Made by a program: the position numbers and the translations under genes | In this document: piece by piece, positions 32,273 through 43,132 of the stretch | Layout of the letters: every line of letters starts with the position of its first letter | Position numbering within the stretch: the stretch's first letter is position 1 | DNA from: Plasmodium coatneyi | Lineage: Eukaryota; Apicomplexa; Aconoidasida; Haemosporida; Plasmodiidae | Direction: 5' to 3' | Assembly: GCF_001680005.1 (NCBI RefSeq) | Contig: NC_033568.1 | Location: forward strand, 496,001-560,000 | DNA length: 64,000 nt | The notes under the pieces: model-generated | Seen by the model: only the letters and a program-made list of their open reading frames with translations | Told to the model about the DNA's origin: nothing | The model's database searches: none

Positions 32273-34786
32273 CTAAAACAAATTGTTGTACAGCTTATCC
32301 TTCTTGTAGGTAAACTTGAGCACGTAGAGGAGGCAGAAGGATATTAACCATGGGAAGCACGTCAGGATTAACAAGACGTTGGACAAAACGTGGACATTGT
32401 GCTTGTTCACATTCACGTGCACGTTGTTGACCTTCCTCTTGTCGATATAATTATATCGGTTGAGAAGGAAAGAGAGAAAAAAAGTGCCAATGATGGAAGA
32501 CCCAATGTTCTCGAAAGCGCTCATCAACGCCATGACGAAAGCAGTGTGTCTCTGTTTGACAATGTCAATTATGATGGGTTTATGTGTGCCTATATTTATC
32601 CACCCACTTAAAATACCCATAAAGAGAGAAATTATAACAAAGTACATAAAAGAATCCGCTTCCTTGGGCACAAAAAAAAACATCGTGAACATTAAAATGA
32701 TCCGTAAGCAGTGCGTACACATTCCTATCCTTTGCCGATTTATGTCTTTGTTCAATTTATAAATATAGTCGCTGATAATCCCAATGAAGGGAGAAATTAA
32801 ACTCGCACAAAGCCAACTTAAGGATATGATTAGGCCACTTCGGAAATCCGATATATTACAGTACTGAAAAAAATAAATCATTAAGCTGAGGACATGTTTG
32901 GGGATTCCATTTAACATTCCCATGGTGATCATTAGCCAAAAACTGTAATTTTTAAAAACGTATTTAATTTCGTATAGGTATGAAAATTCATACTTCAACT
33001 TTTTATCTTTTTCCTTTTCGTCTTCTTCTAGTAGATTGTCCAATTCTTCTCTGTGTTCATACTTTTCTCTTTCTTCATTTCGCTTTGCAAAAATGGAGGA
33101 GGACGAGGAGGAGTTTGTTCCCTTTTTTGTGATTTCATTTGCATCATCTTCCAGCGAGTTTTTTTTCTTCTTCGCGTCTTTCGTATGATTCTTTCCCACA
33201 GTGGTACAGTCTCCCTCCCCGCTAACTGCACTTTCCCCGCTGCTACTCCTATTGGCTCCTACATTTAGTGCGCTACCCTTCAGGGAACTCCCCTTCTTCG
33301 AAGCCATGTGGCAAAAGGATCGCTTAATAAGATTACTGTTCATCCTCTCGCCGGTCGATATTAAACTAATGGTGTTCAAATCATCATTCGTGCTTGCGCT
33401 GTGCCTTACACCCAACTTGCTCGAATTATGTAACACATACTTGCTGTCGTAACTTTTGCTCGTTCCAAGGGGTACGTGACGATCCCCCTGTTCCACCTCT
33501 TCCCTGGCCTCTCCACAATTGCCCTTCATGGACTGTTTACCCTTCTCTTCGTTAAAAAGTAAAATTTCTTCCTCCTCTTTCTTCTTCTTCTTTTTCTTCT
33601 CCTCTGTCCTTTCGTTTGGCCTTTCCTTACTTGCACCCTGGAGATCCTCCAATTTGTTGTTTTTCCCCTTGCAGTAATTTTCCTCCTTCTCGCTCTCCTG
33701 ACAGACATCCGTCATGTTGTCGAAGGAGACCAAGTAACTGAAGCTGTAGTTTTTGCTTCTGCTGCGTTGGAATTTTTTTTGCTTGATTAATCTTAGCAGG
33801 TATATACAGACGAGGATCGGAAAGAAGGATATTACGAAGTAACATATTCGCCACCCATTAAACCCCAAGTAGAACTTATTGCTCAGGTTGGTGTTTATCG
33901 AAATGGACAGCATGTGCGAAATGGAGGAGAAAAAATGAAGGAAGCCAAAAATGGTACTTCGGTTTTCACTAAAAACATTGTTGGTGTAAATTTTCTGAAT
34001 CAAGATGTATATACATGAGTTGTTGATCCCCATAATAAACATAAAAAAAAAAAAGTACAGGAAATTATTTGACAGCATGATACCAAAAATGACTACCACG
34101 TAGACGATGGAAGAGACCAATAGAATGTTCAGTGTGTATCTGTATTCACCCCATATGACTTCGTCGCTGACGTACGTGCTATTATGTTTCTTTTTTTCCT
34201 CATTAGTTGTTTTTTCTTCTTCCACTGCGTTCACACCGCTGTTTACACAGGGCGCTTTGTTTGTGCTGCTCTCCTTCGCCCCTTCCTGCGCGCTCTCCCC
34301 CTTGAATTGTATTTCGTACTGGGTATCACTCACACCGCTATCCACACCTCCAACCCTGTCCTCCTTGACGCGGTCACTTCTCTCCTCATTGGCGCTGCCA
34401 CTCGTGCTGACGCTGTTCTCCCCCACGCAGGCCTTCTCATACTTCACCAAAAATATCTTCTTAAAGGAGTAATCGAAAAAAAGCGCAAAAAAAAAATTGA
34501 AGGCAGAGTACGCCAACTTGTACATGGTGTTCACGTAGTACAAAGTTTTCACATCAATGTTGAAGTCATTTTCAATGGACTTGTACAAGGAGGGCAGAGT
34601 CTGGTCCAGGTACTTATGTATAAAGGTAAAAAACAGACACAACGTAAATGTGTTTACGTAGGTATACTGCAGATTATTCTGGGGGAATAAATTCTTGACG
34701 TTGTGAATCATGTTGGTAATTATTGACATGCCCCCTTTCCTCCACTTCCCTGCACCCTTGTTGGTGTTCGTCTCCGTTTTTTCCAT
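32273..34786 (-). CDS. Major facilitator superfamily transporter, large central loop
   Basis: A single exon of 837 residues opening MEKTETNTNKGAGKW. About six TM segments lie in the N-half (e.g. YTYVNTFTLCLFFTFIHKYL, TLNILLVSSIVYVVVIFGIM, FFFFMFIMGINNSCIYILI), with a hydrophilic insert between early TMs. A long charged cytoplasmic loop follows, with Lys/Glu and Ser/Asn runs. A second six-TM half contains FWLMITMGMLNGIPKHVLSL, SWLCASLISPFIGIISDYIY and ISLFMGILSGWINIGTHKPI. The layout fits a 12-TM MFS carrier of an unassigned Plasmodium subfamily; the substrate is unknown. The low-complexity loop is typical of Plasmodium. It is divergent from the WBP11-like gene, with 1.7 kb between. Confidence 0.88.
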   Translation of the reverse strand: MEKTETNTNKGAGKWRKGGMSIITNMIHNVKNLFPQNNLQYTYVNTFTLCLFFTFIHKYLDQTLPSLYKSIENDFNIDVKTLYYVNTMYKLAYSAFNFFFALFFDYSFKKIFLVKYEKACVGENSVSTSGSANEERSDRVKEDRVGGVDSGVSDTQYEIQFKGESAQEGAKESSTNKAPCVNSGVNAVEEEKTTNEEKKKHNSTYVSDEVIWGEYRYTLNILLVSSIVYVVVIFGIMLSNNFLYFFFFMFIMGINNSCIYILIQKIYTNNVFSENRSTIFGFLHFFSSISHMLSISINTNLSNKFYLGFNGWRICYFVISFFPILVCIYLLRLIKQKKFQRSRSKNYSFSYLVSFDNMTDVCQESEKEENYCKGKNNKLEDLQGASKERPNERTEEKKKKKKKEEEEILLFNEEKGKQSMKGNCGEAREEVEQGDRHVPLGTSKSYDSKYVLHNSSKLGVRHSASTNDDLNTISLISTGERMNSNLIKRSFCHMASKKGSSLKGSALNVGANRSSSGESAVSGEGDCTTVGKNHTKDAKKKKNSLEDDANEITKKGTNSSSSSSIFAKRNEEREKYEHREELDNLLEEDEKEKDKKLKYEFSYLYEIKYVFKNYSFWLMITMGMLNGIPKHVLSLMIYFFQYCNISDFRSGLIISLSWLCASLISPFIGIISDYIYKLNKDINRQRIGMCTHCLRIILMFTMFFFVPKEADSFMYFVIISLFMGILSGWINIGTHKPIIIDIVKQRHTAFVMALMSAFENIGSSIIGTFFLSFLLNRYNYIDKRKVNNVHVNVNKHNVHVLSNVLLILTCFPWLISFCLLYVLKFTYKKDKLYNNLF

Positions 34787-36528
34787 TTATTCACTTATGT
34801 TGGGGAGTAAAAATTTGTTAAGGGTTGTTCTCGGTGGAGGGGGTTGCCGCTAAGCTGGTCATGCCTCTTTACGGTACTGGTGTGCACGAAACTGAGCAGC
34901 TTCCAACTGGCTGTTCCACTTAATCGTGATCCGCCCTACGCCGTGCACATCGAATGAGTGTTACATAAGTTTTAAGTGGTGACGGGTGCACACACAGAAC
35001 GACAGGCGTAGCCATGGTCATTTCAGCACCCACCAATTGCGTCCGTGCAGGCAACCGGGTGGACAGACCCATATCACGCGATCTGCACCTGGACTGCCTC
35101 TTCCCCAAAAAGGAAGGTGAACCAACTAGTTGCACATAAAATATCTTCACAGTGCATACACATGAATGCATAGCAAAGAGAAGTTCGCTACATGGCAACG
35201 AATTAAAAATGTAAATGCCAAACGAGGTGAAGGGGAGGGGCAAACAGAAGTTCTATGAGATCTCCCCCCCCTTTGTGTCACTCCATATAGGGGACACTAT
35301 ATTTTACAAAAAATAAAATAAAATAAAATAACAAAGGGAACAGTAAGAATATCAAATGGGGACATAAAAATGGTGTTTACAAAAAAGTTGCCAACAAATT
35401 AAGCGCACTTGGATTAATCTTAAACGAAGCGGCGAATTGTTATTCACCAAACGGGTAGTTAAAACAATGTCGTTCTAATCAACCGAAGTGGCAGTTGCAT
35501 ACTTGTGCAATGCGTACAATAGCATTTTGAAAAAAGTCTGCTGCGCTGGGGCTATTCAGCAATTTAGCAGTTTAGCAAATAAGCAAATTAGCTGTTTAGC
35601 AATTTGGCAATTTAGCCATTGTGACCCTTTGGCGTTTTTTTTATTTTTTTCCAAATGTTCTGCCTTATTCAGGCTAAAAAATGAGCACCCACTTGGAAGC
35701 ATATATATTCATGTGGGGTATTGGTGTATGCCCACTACACGTAAAAGGGTGCCTCCCTGGTATGCAAAAATTTGCATATATTTGTACGTAAGAATTGCCT
35801 ACTTGCATGCGTATACACGCAACGTGGGTGAACCGAACAGTGGAGCAGCGTTCATGCGCTCAACTCGTACTACATCCGTACGCACGTGCGTACTTCGCCA
35901 ACGCGCCCATATGAAACGTACAAATTCAGGCAAAGAGAAAAAAAAAAAAAAAATTAGTGACCCCTCATGGGCAAAAGTCCCACGCAGCGGAGAGATGCCC
36001 ACTGAAGAAGAACAGTTTCCCATCGCGTACAAAGCTCCATAATAAGCAATTAAAAAAAAAAAAAAACATCTCTCCATTTATATATCTTTTTTGCAAACCA
36101 GTTGGGGAAAACTCGTGGAACTACTTATTACTCCCAAATTTTTGCGTCTCCAATTTTTTTTTTTTTCAATTCCCACCTCTCCCGTTGTTACGCATAGCCT
36201 CAATTGTAGCCTCAGTACGGAATCCGTACTGCCGGTTTTATTTGATTTTTTGAAAATCCCAAGATAGAGGGGGAGCGTCACACGTGCAGACTTACGTGCG
36301 TGTACTCTTCTGCAAGCTTGTGGGTGTACCATAAGACGGCAATTTTTTCCCCTTCAACTTTGGAATGAATACGAAAGCTCATGCGTACGTATTGCCACAC
36401 GGTCATACCCTATGCATAGTTATGTGCGTGTAGAGCCCCTCCGTCCAGTCGTTGCGACAGATGGGAAGGCGCATAAAAAGTAGTGTGCCATCGTGAGAAC
36501 GTTTCCTGGTATATTCTCGTCCTGCAAG
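34787..36528. promoter_or_regulatory. Divergent promoter region, MFS transporter / WBP11-like
   Basis: 1.74 kb between two start codons pointing outward. It holds an (AAAAT)n run near 35311-35330, AATTTAGCA-type loose repeats at 35560-35625 and poly(A/T) tracts near 35940 and 36050. I see no gene. Frames at 34920-35243 and 35488-36042 are not supported. Confidence 0.45.
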
Positions 36529-38517
36529 ATGAAGCGCAGCCAAATGCTCAAAGACACGCTGAAGAAAAGCAAAATTCCAACAGATACCTACAGAAAGCAA
36601 CAAAAGAAGAAAGAGAAAAAAAAAAAAAAACAGGAGTGGTCCGAACAGCTGGAAAAACTTGTGAGAACAAAGAACCCACATGACGTCAAGGAAAAGTTAG
36701 ATGCTCTCCGGATAAGGGAGCAGCAAGGGAAGCTCCTTCACGTGGAAAAAAAAAAACTGAAGCAGTATGAAATATTGTGGAATTTGATAAAGGAAAAGGT
36801 GAAGGATGGGAGCTACTTCTACAGTAACAATGGGGTGGTGTTCAGCATGAGTGAACAGCACGGGGAGGGCGCTGCAGGCAGCGGTGACGGTGCAGACAGC
36901 AGTCATGGTGTAAGTAACGTTGTTGGTGCAAGTGACCCTGTTGGTGAAGACAACTTTTCTGGTGAGCAACGCCAGGATGATGCACCTGACGATGAAAACG
37001 ACTACGCCAGCTCAGATATCGAAGTGAGTTCGGAGTCATCCGATCAGAATGATGACTCAGGCAGCATGGAAAGTGATGACGTAAGCAGCTCACAGGGTGA
37101 TGATTTAAGAAGACCTCCAGGGGAGGAGGACCAGGAGGAAGACTTCTTCCTGGAGTCCCTACCCTCCCTACCAAAAGGACTACCCGATGAATTTATCATA
37201 CCAAACATGAATGCACACCCGAATGGGGGTTATTATCCCAATGCGAATGTAAATAGCTACCCAAATTACCAACCACCCATCCCTTTTAACGCCACAGGGA
37301 AAAGCGGTGGGTACTATGCGTATGGCAGTAATGGGTATTATGGTGGGTATCCAAATGGAGTAAATTTTTATTTCGGCCCTGGTTACCCTGCCCCATATGT
37401 ACATGCCGTCGGGAGGGAAAGCTGCCTAGACAGGCAAGTTAAGAAAGTAGAAGCCATTCCAACAGATGATGGGCAACAAGAAGGGAAGAGCGAAAATTGC
37501 AGCAAGGACAACCTTCCCTGCCCTGGTGAAGACAACACGGATCCCACTTCTTCAAAATTGAGTAGTAACGTACCTAACGTTTCGAGCAATGAAAGGGAGT
37601 TTCCCCCCGAGGGAGATTCTACTTTAGCCACTGATGGAACGAAGGATGTTAACGCTTCCATGAGCGCCCATGGGGAGGGCCCTGCCATTTGTGCTAACCC
37701 TAACCCAGATGAAGGGGAGAAAAATTCCATCCATGACGGTGCGGGAAGCCACCTCAGCGGTGCCGAGGTTGATTGCAAGGAAGCAAACGAAAAAGGTGGC
37801 ACAGCGCCACCGCCTCCACCGGGTGTTCCACCGAATGTTCCACCGAATGTTCCACCGAATGTTCCACCGAGTGGCTACCCCAACAATGGCACGCACAACC
37901 CTTTTATCGCTCCCATCTATGGTACAAACTACTACTACAATTACGCCCACCTGTATGGCAATTTTAATACGGGCCAAATGAACGGAGCCAATTGTTTTAT
38001 CCCCACGAATAACAACATGGCCATGTGGGGCGCTCCTAATTTAAGGGGGGGACACGGGTATGTTGGCCCTTCAAGGAACTACGGAGATAGGGGAAAGAGG
38101 CATAGCAACCCTAATAGGCCTAGAGGGGGGAATCCGGCATCAAAGAAGGCTCGAATGGGAGCAAACGGGGCAAACTATGGTTTCCCTATGAGTCAGCCAG
38201 ATGAGTATGATCAGAGTGGGCGTAGGGGGAATGCCCACGTAAGTGGTTATGGTGAACGTGGTCAAGGGGGAAGGCGGCCCCATCCGCGGCAACGACATCA
38301 AGAGGACCGGACGACGGAACCGCGCCATGGAAAGGAAGAGGACCCACAGCCAACCGCACAGTATTTCGTGCCCATCAATTTAAGACTAAAGAACAAACTA
38401 AACGATCTGTGCGAAACAAAAATTAACGCAGTTAAGAAGGAAACAAATGTTAGCGACAAAAATGTTAACCTAGACGTAGAATACAGTAAGTTCATAAAAG
38501 AGGTAGACTTGGGGTAG
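36529..38517 (+). CDS. WBP11-like protein, putative pre-mRNA splicing factor
   Basis: The ATG at 36529 (MKRSQMLKDTLKKSK) is preferred; the in-frame extension upstream starts with GTG. The protein has 662 residues. The N-terminus (PTDTYRKQQKKKEKKKKKQEW, then KLVRTKNPHDVKEKLDALR and KKLKQYEILWNLIKEK) matches the layout of the Wbp11 domain: the lysine-rich helix and the ExIL-type stretch. An acidic Ser/Asp-rich region follows, then Tyr/Asn/Pro/Gly-rich sequence with PPPPGVPPNVPPNVPP at 37808-37872, such as WW/PQBP1-binding proline motifs. An Arg/Gly-rich part and a conserved-looking C-terminus (YFVPINLRLKNKLNDLCE) close it. The expected role is in the nuclear spliceosome. The assignment rests on the N-terminus only. 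Confidence 0.7.
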   Translation: MKRSQMLKDTLKKSKIPTDTYRKQQKKKEKKKKKQEWSEQLEKLVRTKNPHDVKEKLDALRIREQQGKLLHVEKKKLKQYEILWNLIKEKVKDGSYFYSNNGVVFSMSEQHGEGAAGSGDGADSSHGVSNVVGASDPVGEDNFSGEQRQDDAPDDENDYASSDIEVSSESSDQNDDSGSMESDDVSSSQGDDLRRPPGEEDQEEDFFLESLPSLPKGLPDEFIIPNMNAHPNGGYYPNANVNSYPNYQPPIPFNATGKSGGYYAYGSNGYYGGYPNGVNFYFGPGYPAPYVHAVGRESCLDRQVKKVEAIPTDDGQQEGKSENCSKDNLPCPGEDNTDPTSSKLSSNVPNVSSNEREFPPEGDSTLATDGTKDVNASMSAHGEGPAICANPNPDEGEKNSIHDGAGSHLSGAEVDCKEANEKGGTAPPPPPGVPPNVPPNVPPNVPPSGYPNNGTHNPFIAPIYGTNYYYNYAHLYGNFNTGQMNGANCFIPTNNNMAMWGAPNLRGGHGYVGPSRNYGDRGKRHSNPNRPRGGNPASKKARMGANGANYGFPMSQPDEYDQSGRRGNAHVSGYGERGQGGRRPHPRQRHQEDRTTEPRHGKEEDPQPTAQYFVPINLRLKNKLNDLCETKINAVKKETNVSDKNVNLDVEYSKFIKEVDLG

Positions 38518-38876
38518 AAAAGAAGTGCCCCCTCCTTCCCCTATTTTCTTAATTCTTTTTTTTTTTAAGGTACAAATGAATTGCAGCTTAGGTGAGGCAT
38601 TCATTTTTGGCGTACTGTACCAGTCGTACGCAGGTGTTTGTGTAGCTCCACATTTATGAGCAGCGCGTTTGTCTCCATCTGCACATATACGTGTGCGTGT
38701 TTGTTTTTGTTTTTAAGTTGATGTTTTCGTTGAAAGGTTGAGAATACTTTTTCTGTGCAAATTTCACGTTTAGTTTTTGCATTAGCAAGGAACTGCATTT
38801 TTTTTTTGTGTACATAACCCAGCATTGTTGGAAAAGTGGACGAAAAAGAGGCGAGGCGAACCCCGCCGTGGAAAAT
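38518..38876. other. Convergent 3' spacer
   Basis: Short A/T-rich spacer between the WBP11-like stop and the last exon of the six-exon membrane protein. I see nothing in it. Confidence 0.55.
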
Positions 38877-40994
38877 TTAAATCCCAATTTTGTTTAAGAA
38901 GAATAGGAGGAGCATGTTGAGCGGGATTCCGGGGACGACGTTCTTCGCCTGCGAGTGGGGAGGGACAAACGGTTTCGCTAAAAGGGCTGTAAAAGGTTAG
39001 CATGATGTAGCAAAACGTAGCGTGGCGTAGCACATCGTAGCAAAGCGCAGCAGAACGAGCGCTACGCGGGGCCTAGGCACAACCCTCCTCCGGAATTACC
39101 AAATAGGTACTGGTCGCTATTAAATTAATGGACATCAGGAGCATTATCAGATACTTGAGGTTTTCTAAAATGAAAATAAATTACATCACATATGGAAAGG
39201 GAAACAAAAATATAAAAGGTAGCATGTTTGTGGTGGTACCCAAAAGGGTGCAAATGTGGTGTTCCTCCTCCGCATCCTTCTTTTTAAATGCACCCAAAAA
39301 GGAACCCCCTCTTTGACTCCCTTACTGTTGGTCCTGGTTAGCAGTATGTAGGGGATCCAGAAGAAGCAAATTTTGGTCACCAAATAGTTGAATGGTATTC
39401 CTGCAAAAAAGAGAAGCAAAGATAATGATATCCATGAAATGCCTCCCTGATGAGCTGCTTTTTTTTGTTGTTGAGATTGCGTTAATCTCCGTTCCGAAGT
39501 TTTACTCGAAAGGACGTTGAAGTGGTGGAGAGAAATGTTGTTTTTAAACTCGTTCCTGCGTGGGGAGGGGGGGAGAAATGGGGCTTCGTCAGTTACGCTC
39601 AAGTGGGGTTTCTTGGGGGAAAAGACAAGCATGTACACATATATGCACGTATGTGCGGCCGCAGTTAACCCCATTCTTCTAACCGTAACAGCTCCCCGAC
39701 GTCATATTCGAACACCTTGGAGAGGGTGAAATTTCCCGAGAACGCGAAGGGCACGTAGTTGTTAACGAAGTAGTACGCTGCCAGCCAGATGAACTTGGCG
39801 AATGTATGCACCTGGGGGGAAAGGGGGGTCGTAGAAATGGCGTAGGTGGAGGTAAAGCGAATTTTCACCACAAAAATGCGACGGCGTAACGGGGTGAACT
39901 CTTGTCCAAACCCTGTGCTGCTCCTTCCCCGCGTGAGCATACCTCGAAGCTGTCTATCGCCTGCGGCAAAAACACAATCGCACTTATGATCACCGCCACG
40001 AGTGCCTTGACTTCGTAAAACTTCCCCTCGTATGTCAAATATTTCACAAAAAAAAGCAGGTGAATGTACAGCCGCAGTTCCGTGCCGTGATAAGGATGCA
40101 AACTTCTGTCATTGTATTGAAAGACGCTTAAGTATGGGTTGGTTTTGTAGAAAAAGATTAAAAACAGGAAGGAAAAAATTTCTTCACCAGAATGGTTATA
40201 CTCAACATTTAAAACTTTTTTTAAAAAGAACACAAGAATGAATCCAGAGAAAACTGGGCTTGCCAGAGTGCTGGTTATGAAGACGACCTGCGGTAGAGTG
40301 TATGTGGGGGAAGGGACGCGACAATCCGTGTAAGTATTCGCGTGACTACTGCACAGGTGTAACCACTTGGGGCGCTCAAAAATGATGTAACGAAAAGACA
40401 ACAATTTCGGCGCTAGCTAAACAGCGAGATGGAGGGAAACAAAGTGGTGTCCTCCTCCCCCCCTTCACCTAGCACACTTACCCGACTGACTTGCTTCGCG
40501 TATAGAGACAAAAGCACAAATACGATGAAGAAGGTAAAGGCAATTTGGGTCAAACTGGCGTCATTTAAAAAAAATATGTTAAAAAAAAACTTAAATGAGT
40601 ATAAAAGGTTAACCAAGTAATTTTTTTCGCTAATGCCGTTTTGAAACAGAGACTTGATACTTATGTCCTTCAACTTGTAGCTAAGAATCTTGTCGTAGTA
40701 GTCATAGTTGACACAGAAAAGAGACCACACCTTTTCATACTTTAACACATGCAAAATGTAATAGGATACAAAAAAAAAGGAACAAAATGTAAGAGCAAAG
40801 AAGTTAATGTTGGTAAAAATATCTTTTAATTCCCACAAAAATATTTTACTTTTAAAAAAAAAACTCCTAATAAGAAAGTGTGCAGGATTATTCGTACTTA
40901 TAATCATATACAAGCAGATAAATAGCACGCTGATCGTTATTGCTGGTTCCAGGAAATCTATATTAGCATTCTTCCCAATGTTGAAGCTTTCCAT
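38877..40994 (-). CDS. Polytopic membrane protein, six exons, function unknown
   Basis: Proposed model: complement(join(38877..38948, 39100..39164, 39326..39400, 39670..39811, 39943..40287, 40482..40994)), 403 residues; all introns GT-AG and all phases agree. Exon 1 starts MESFNIGKNANIDFLEP and has several TM segments (ITISVLFICLYMII, FFALTFCSFFFVSYYI, FTFFIVFVLLSLYAK). Exon 2 opens VVFITSTLASPVFSGFILVFF and has a polar LHPYHGTELRLYIHLLFF motif and another TM. Exons 3-6 add short hydrophobic stretches and end NMLLLFFLNKIGI. Around eight or more TM segments suggest an integral membrane protein, perhaps an ER enzyme or complex subunit. I do not recognise the family. The small 3' exons are less certain than exons 1 and 2. 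Confidence 0.75.
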
Positions 40995-42286
40995 TTTTTT
41001 CTTCTTCCTATTTATGACCGATTATGTGCTCATAGATGAAACTACTGTCATGATAGCAGGGGAGTTGCACACAATTTTCGTCCACTTTATTTTTTACATG
41101 TAGTGGTGGAATTTCTCTTTTTTTGTATGTAGTAGTCTTTTCATGGACATTCTTTAAAAAAAAAAAAAAAGAAAAAGAACGGGGGAATTATTCCACCAAA
41201 AATGAGAAAAGGAAACCTTCGGGTCGATTTGCTCCCACGCGAAATTGTTCTCAAAAAGGGGGAAAGAGGTTTACTTACTGATCTAGTTTTTCTTTCCTTT
41301 CCCGGGTGACATACCGACATACCCCCCCTCTCTGGGGGAGGTGCACAAATGGGGTACACAAATGAGATGCACTTACCGCGAAGGTGCGTTTTACACCCTC
41401 CCCAAGGGCAACATTAAAAAGTGCGCCATCTTTTACGCCGTGGAGCACAAACGAACGTGCGTACACATTTGCTCATTTCGAGGCAGCTTCCAAATGGCGC
41501 ACTTGTTTGATTATTTCTCTTCTCATTTACGCTAAGGCAATATTACCCTTTACTTGGCCTTTCTTCTTTACGAGCACACTTCCAACTCCCCATGGGGCTC
41601 CTCCCCCCCACCCGCCTAGCATTTTTACAAAATGATGCCGATTTAATGCCGTTGTAATAATTTAAATGGGCGTACAGTACAGGAAATTTTGCTCAGTAAT
41701 GTCCGGGTGTAGAACTTTAAAATAAAAAGGGCTGTACGGCTGAGCAGGTCCTCACGCGCATATGCACGTTTGGACGCTCCCACGACAGGTGTGTATGCGC
41801 ACACACGTACGTGGAAATGGGTGATACATTGGTGTGTGGCAACATTAATGGGTGGTTGTGCAAAATGTATGGATAAAGGACGATACGTGTGGAGGCTCAA
41901 GTAAACACCGTGTAAACGCATGTGCCTTTCCACTTGGTGACATTTTAAAAGCTTATTAAATGGCGAGAAAAAAAAAAAAAAAAAAAAAAAAAAAAGCACG
42001 TACGGGTGTACACTCACGTGGTAAGCATGTGTATATGTACATATATACATGTATGTACATATGTATATGTGTGTGTGTGTGCCCTGGAGAGAATTAACGT
42101 GCACCTGATGAAGTGCACACATTTGCCATTGTTCATAAAAGGGATGGTTGAACAAAATTAGCCATTTCGTCAAGGGGTAAAGGATTATTTTTTCTTCCCT
42201 CCAAGCAACACACCTACTACTATATATGGTGTGTAACACACCATGATACACCGTTCATGGGTGTACCTACCAGGATCAGCAGACGT
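40995..42286. other. Spacer between same-strand genes
   Basis: 5' flank of the six-exon membrane gene and 3' flank of the ANP32-like gene. It holds poly(A) near 41157 and an uninterrupted A run of about 26 at 41971-41996 next to (TATG)-type sequence. The frames here are chance frames over low-complexity DNA. Confidence 0.5.
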
Positions 42287-43132
42287 CTACTCAATCTTTG
42301 TCTTCTTTACATCCGTTTCGTCGCTATTCCCCACAGCGCTTTGTTTTCTCTTATTCGTTTTTTCTTCCTTCTGAGGATCTTCAGTATCCTTTGTCTCCAC
42401 GTCTAAATCTTCTTTATCCAAATCTTCTTTCCCTAAATCATCCAGCTCTTCTTCCTCCAAGTCATCATCCAGTTCATCATCTTCTTCCTCTTCATTGTCA
42501 TTGGGAACAAATTCTTCATCTTCCTCTTCATCTTCTTCCTTAAAATCAGCTTCATAAAAATTTTTGAGCGTATTGTCTTCTTCATATTCTTCATCTTCTT
42601 CTTCATCAGAGCTTAAGACTTCCACTCCTTCCTTATTATAACAGTCTACAATTTTTATGTCCGGTAGGAAGGCAAATAATTCTTTCCTATAGTTGGGGTC
42701 ATCTGCAAATGGGTTAAACTGCACACCTAAACGAGTTAAATTTTTTAAATCCTTCAAGACTTCAAAGTCTTTTATATTTTTAAAATGGTTTCCTCCAATC
42801 TCTAGCGTTTTTATATTGGGGAATGTCTCTACAATGTACTTCAACACATCTACTGTGCTTAAATGGTTGTCCGTTAATTCTAGCACATTTAGGGTTTCGA
42901 TTTTTGGTAGGTTCTCCAAGGTCTGCATTCCTGTTTGGTTCAGACTTAGCTTCTCTAGGTGAGTAAATTTCTTTAGCAACTCTACGTCTTCGCTTTTTAT
43001 TGCAGTAAATTTTTTTCCATCCAGGATTAGCTCCGTCAGGTTCTCATACGCGTTTTCGTTCGTCGCCTCCTTTCCATCAGCGGAGTTTTCCTTTTTCCAT
43101 TTCTCGACGCGTTCTTTAATGGCCTTTTCCAT
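42287..43132 (-). CDS. Acidic leucine-rich nuclear phosphoprotein 32-like (ANP32/LANP)
   Basis: 281 residues in a single exon, starting MEKAIKERVEKWKKEN. The first about 160 residues hold leucine-rich repeats (LTELILDGKKF, LEKLSLNQTGMQTL, LNVLELTDNHLSTV, IKTLEIGGNHFKNI, LTRLGVQFNPF), closed by an LRR cap (YRKELFAFLPDIKIVDCYNKEG). The second part is almost pure Asp/Glu. The C-terminus is basic (TNKRKQ, DVKKTKIE), a likely nuclear signal. Family members act as histone chaperones, phosphatase-2A inhibitors or mRNA export adaptors; which applies here is not visible. Length and domain order are normal for ANP32. It is divergent from RRP41 over a long spacer. Confidence 0.93.
   Translation of the reverse strand: MEKAIKERVEKWKKENSADGKEATNENAYENLTELILDGKKFTAIKSEDVELLKKFTHLEKLSLNQTGMQTLENLPKIETLNVLELTDNHLSTVDVLKYIVETFPNIKTLEIGGNHFKNIKDFEVLKDLKNLTRLGVQFNPFADDPNYRKELFAFLPDIKIVDCYNKEGVEVLSSDEEEDEEYEEDNTLKNFYEADFKEEDEEEDEEFVPNDNEEEEDDELDDDLEEEELDDLGKEDLDKEDLDVETKDTEDPQKEEKTNKRKQSAVGNSDETDVKKTKIE

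Noticed and set aside
35488..36042. 184-codon frame upstream of the WBP11-like gene
   Set aside because: Runs through loose AATTTAGCA repeats and poly(A); no domain or conserved composition.
36493..36528. GTG-led N-terminal extension of the WBP11-like protein
   Set aside because: No upstream ATG in frame; the ATG at 36529 begins the recognisable family N-terminus.
41643..42251. 202-codon reverse-strand frame
   Set aside because: Spans a 26-nt poly(A) and (TATG) repeats; no coding features.
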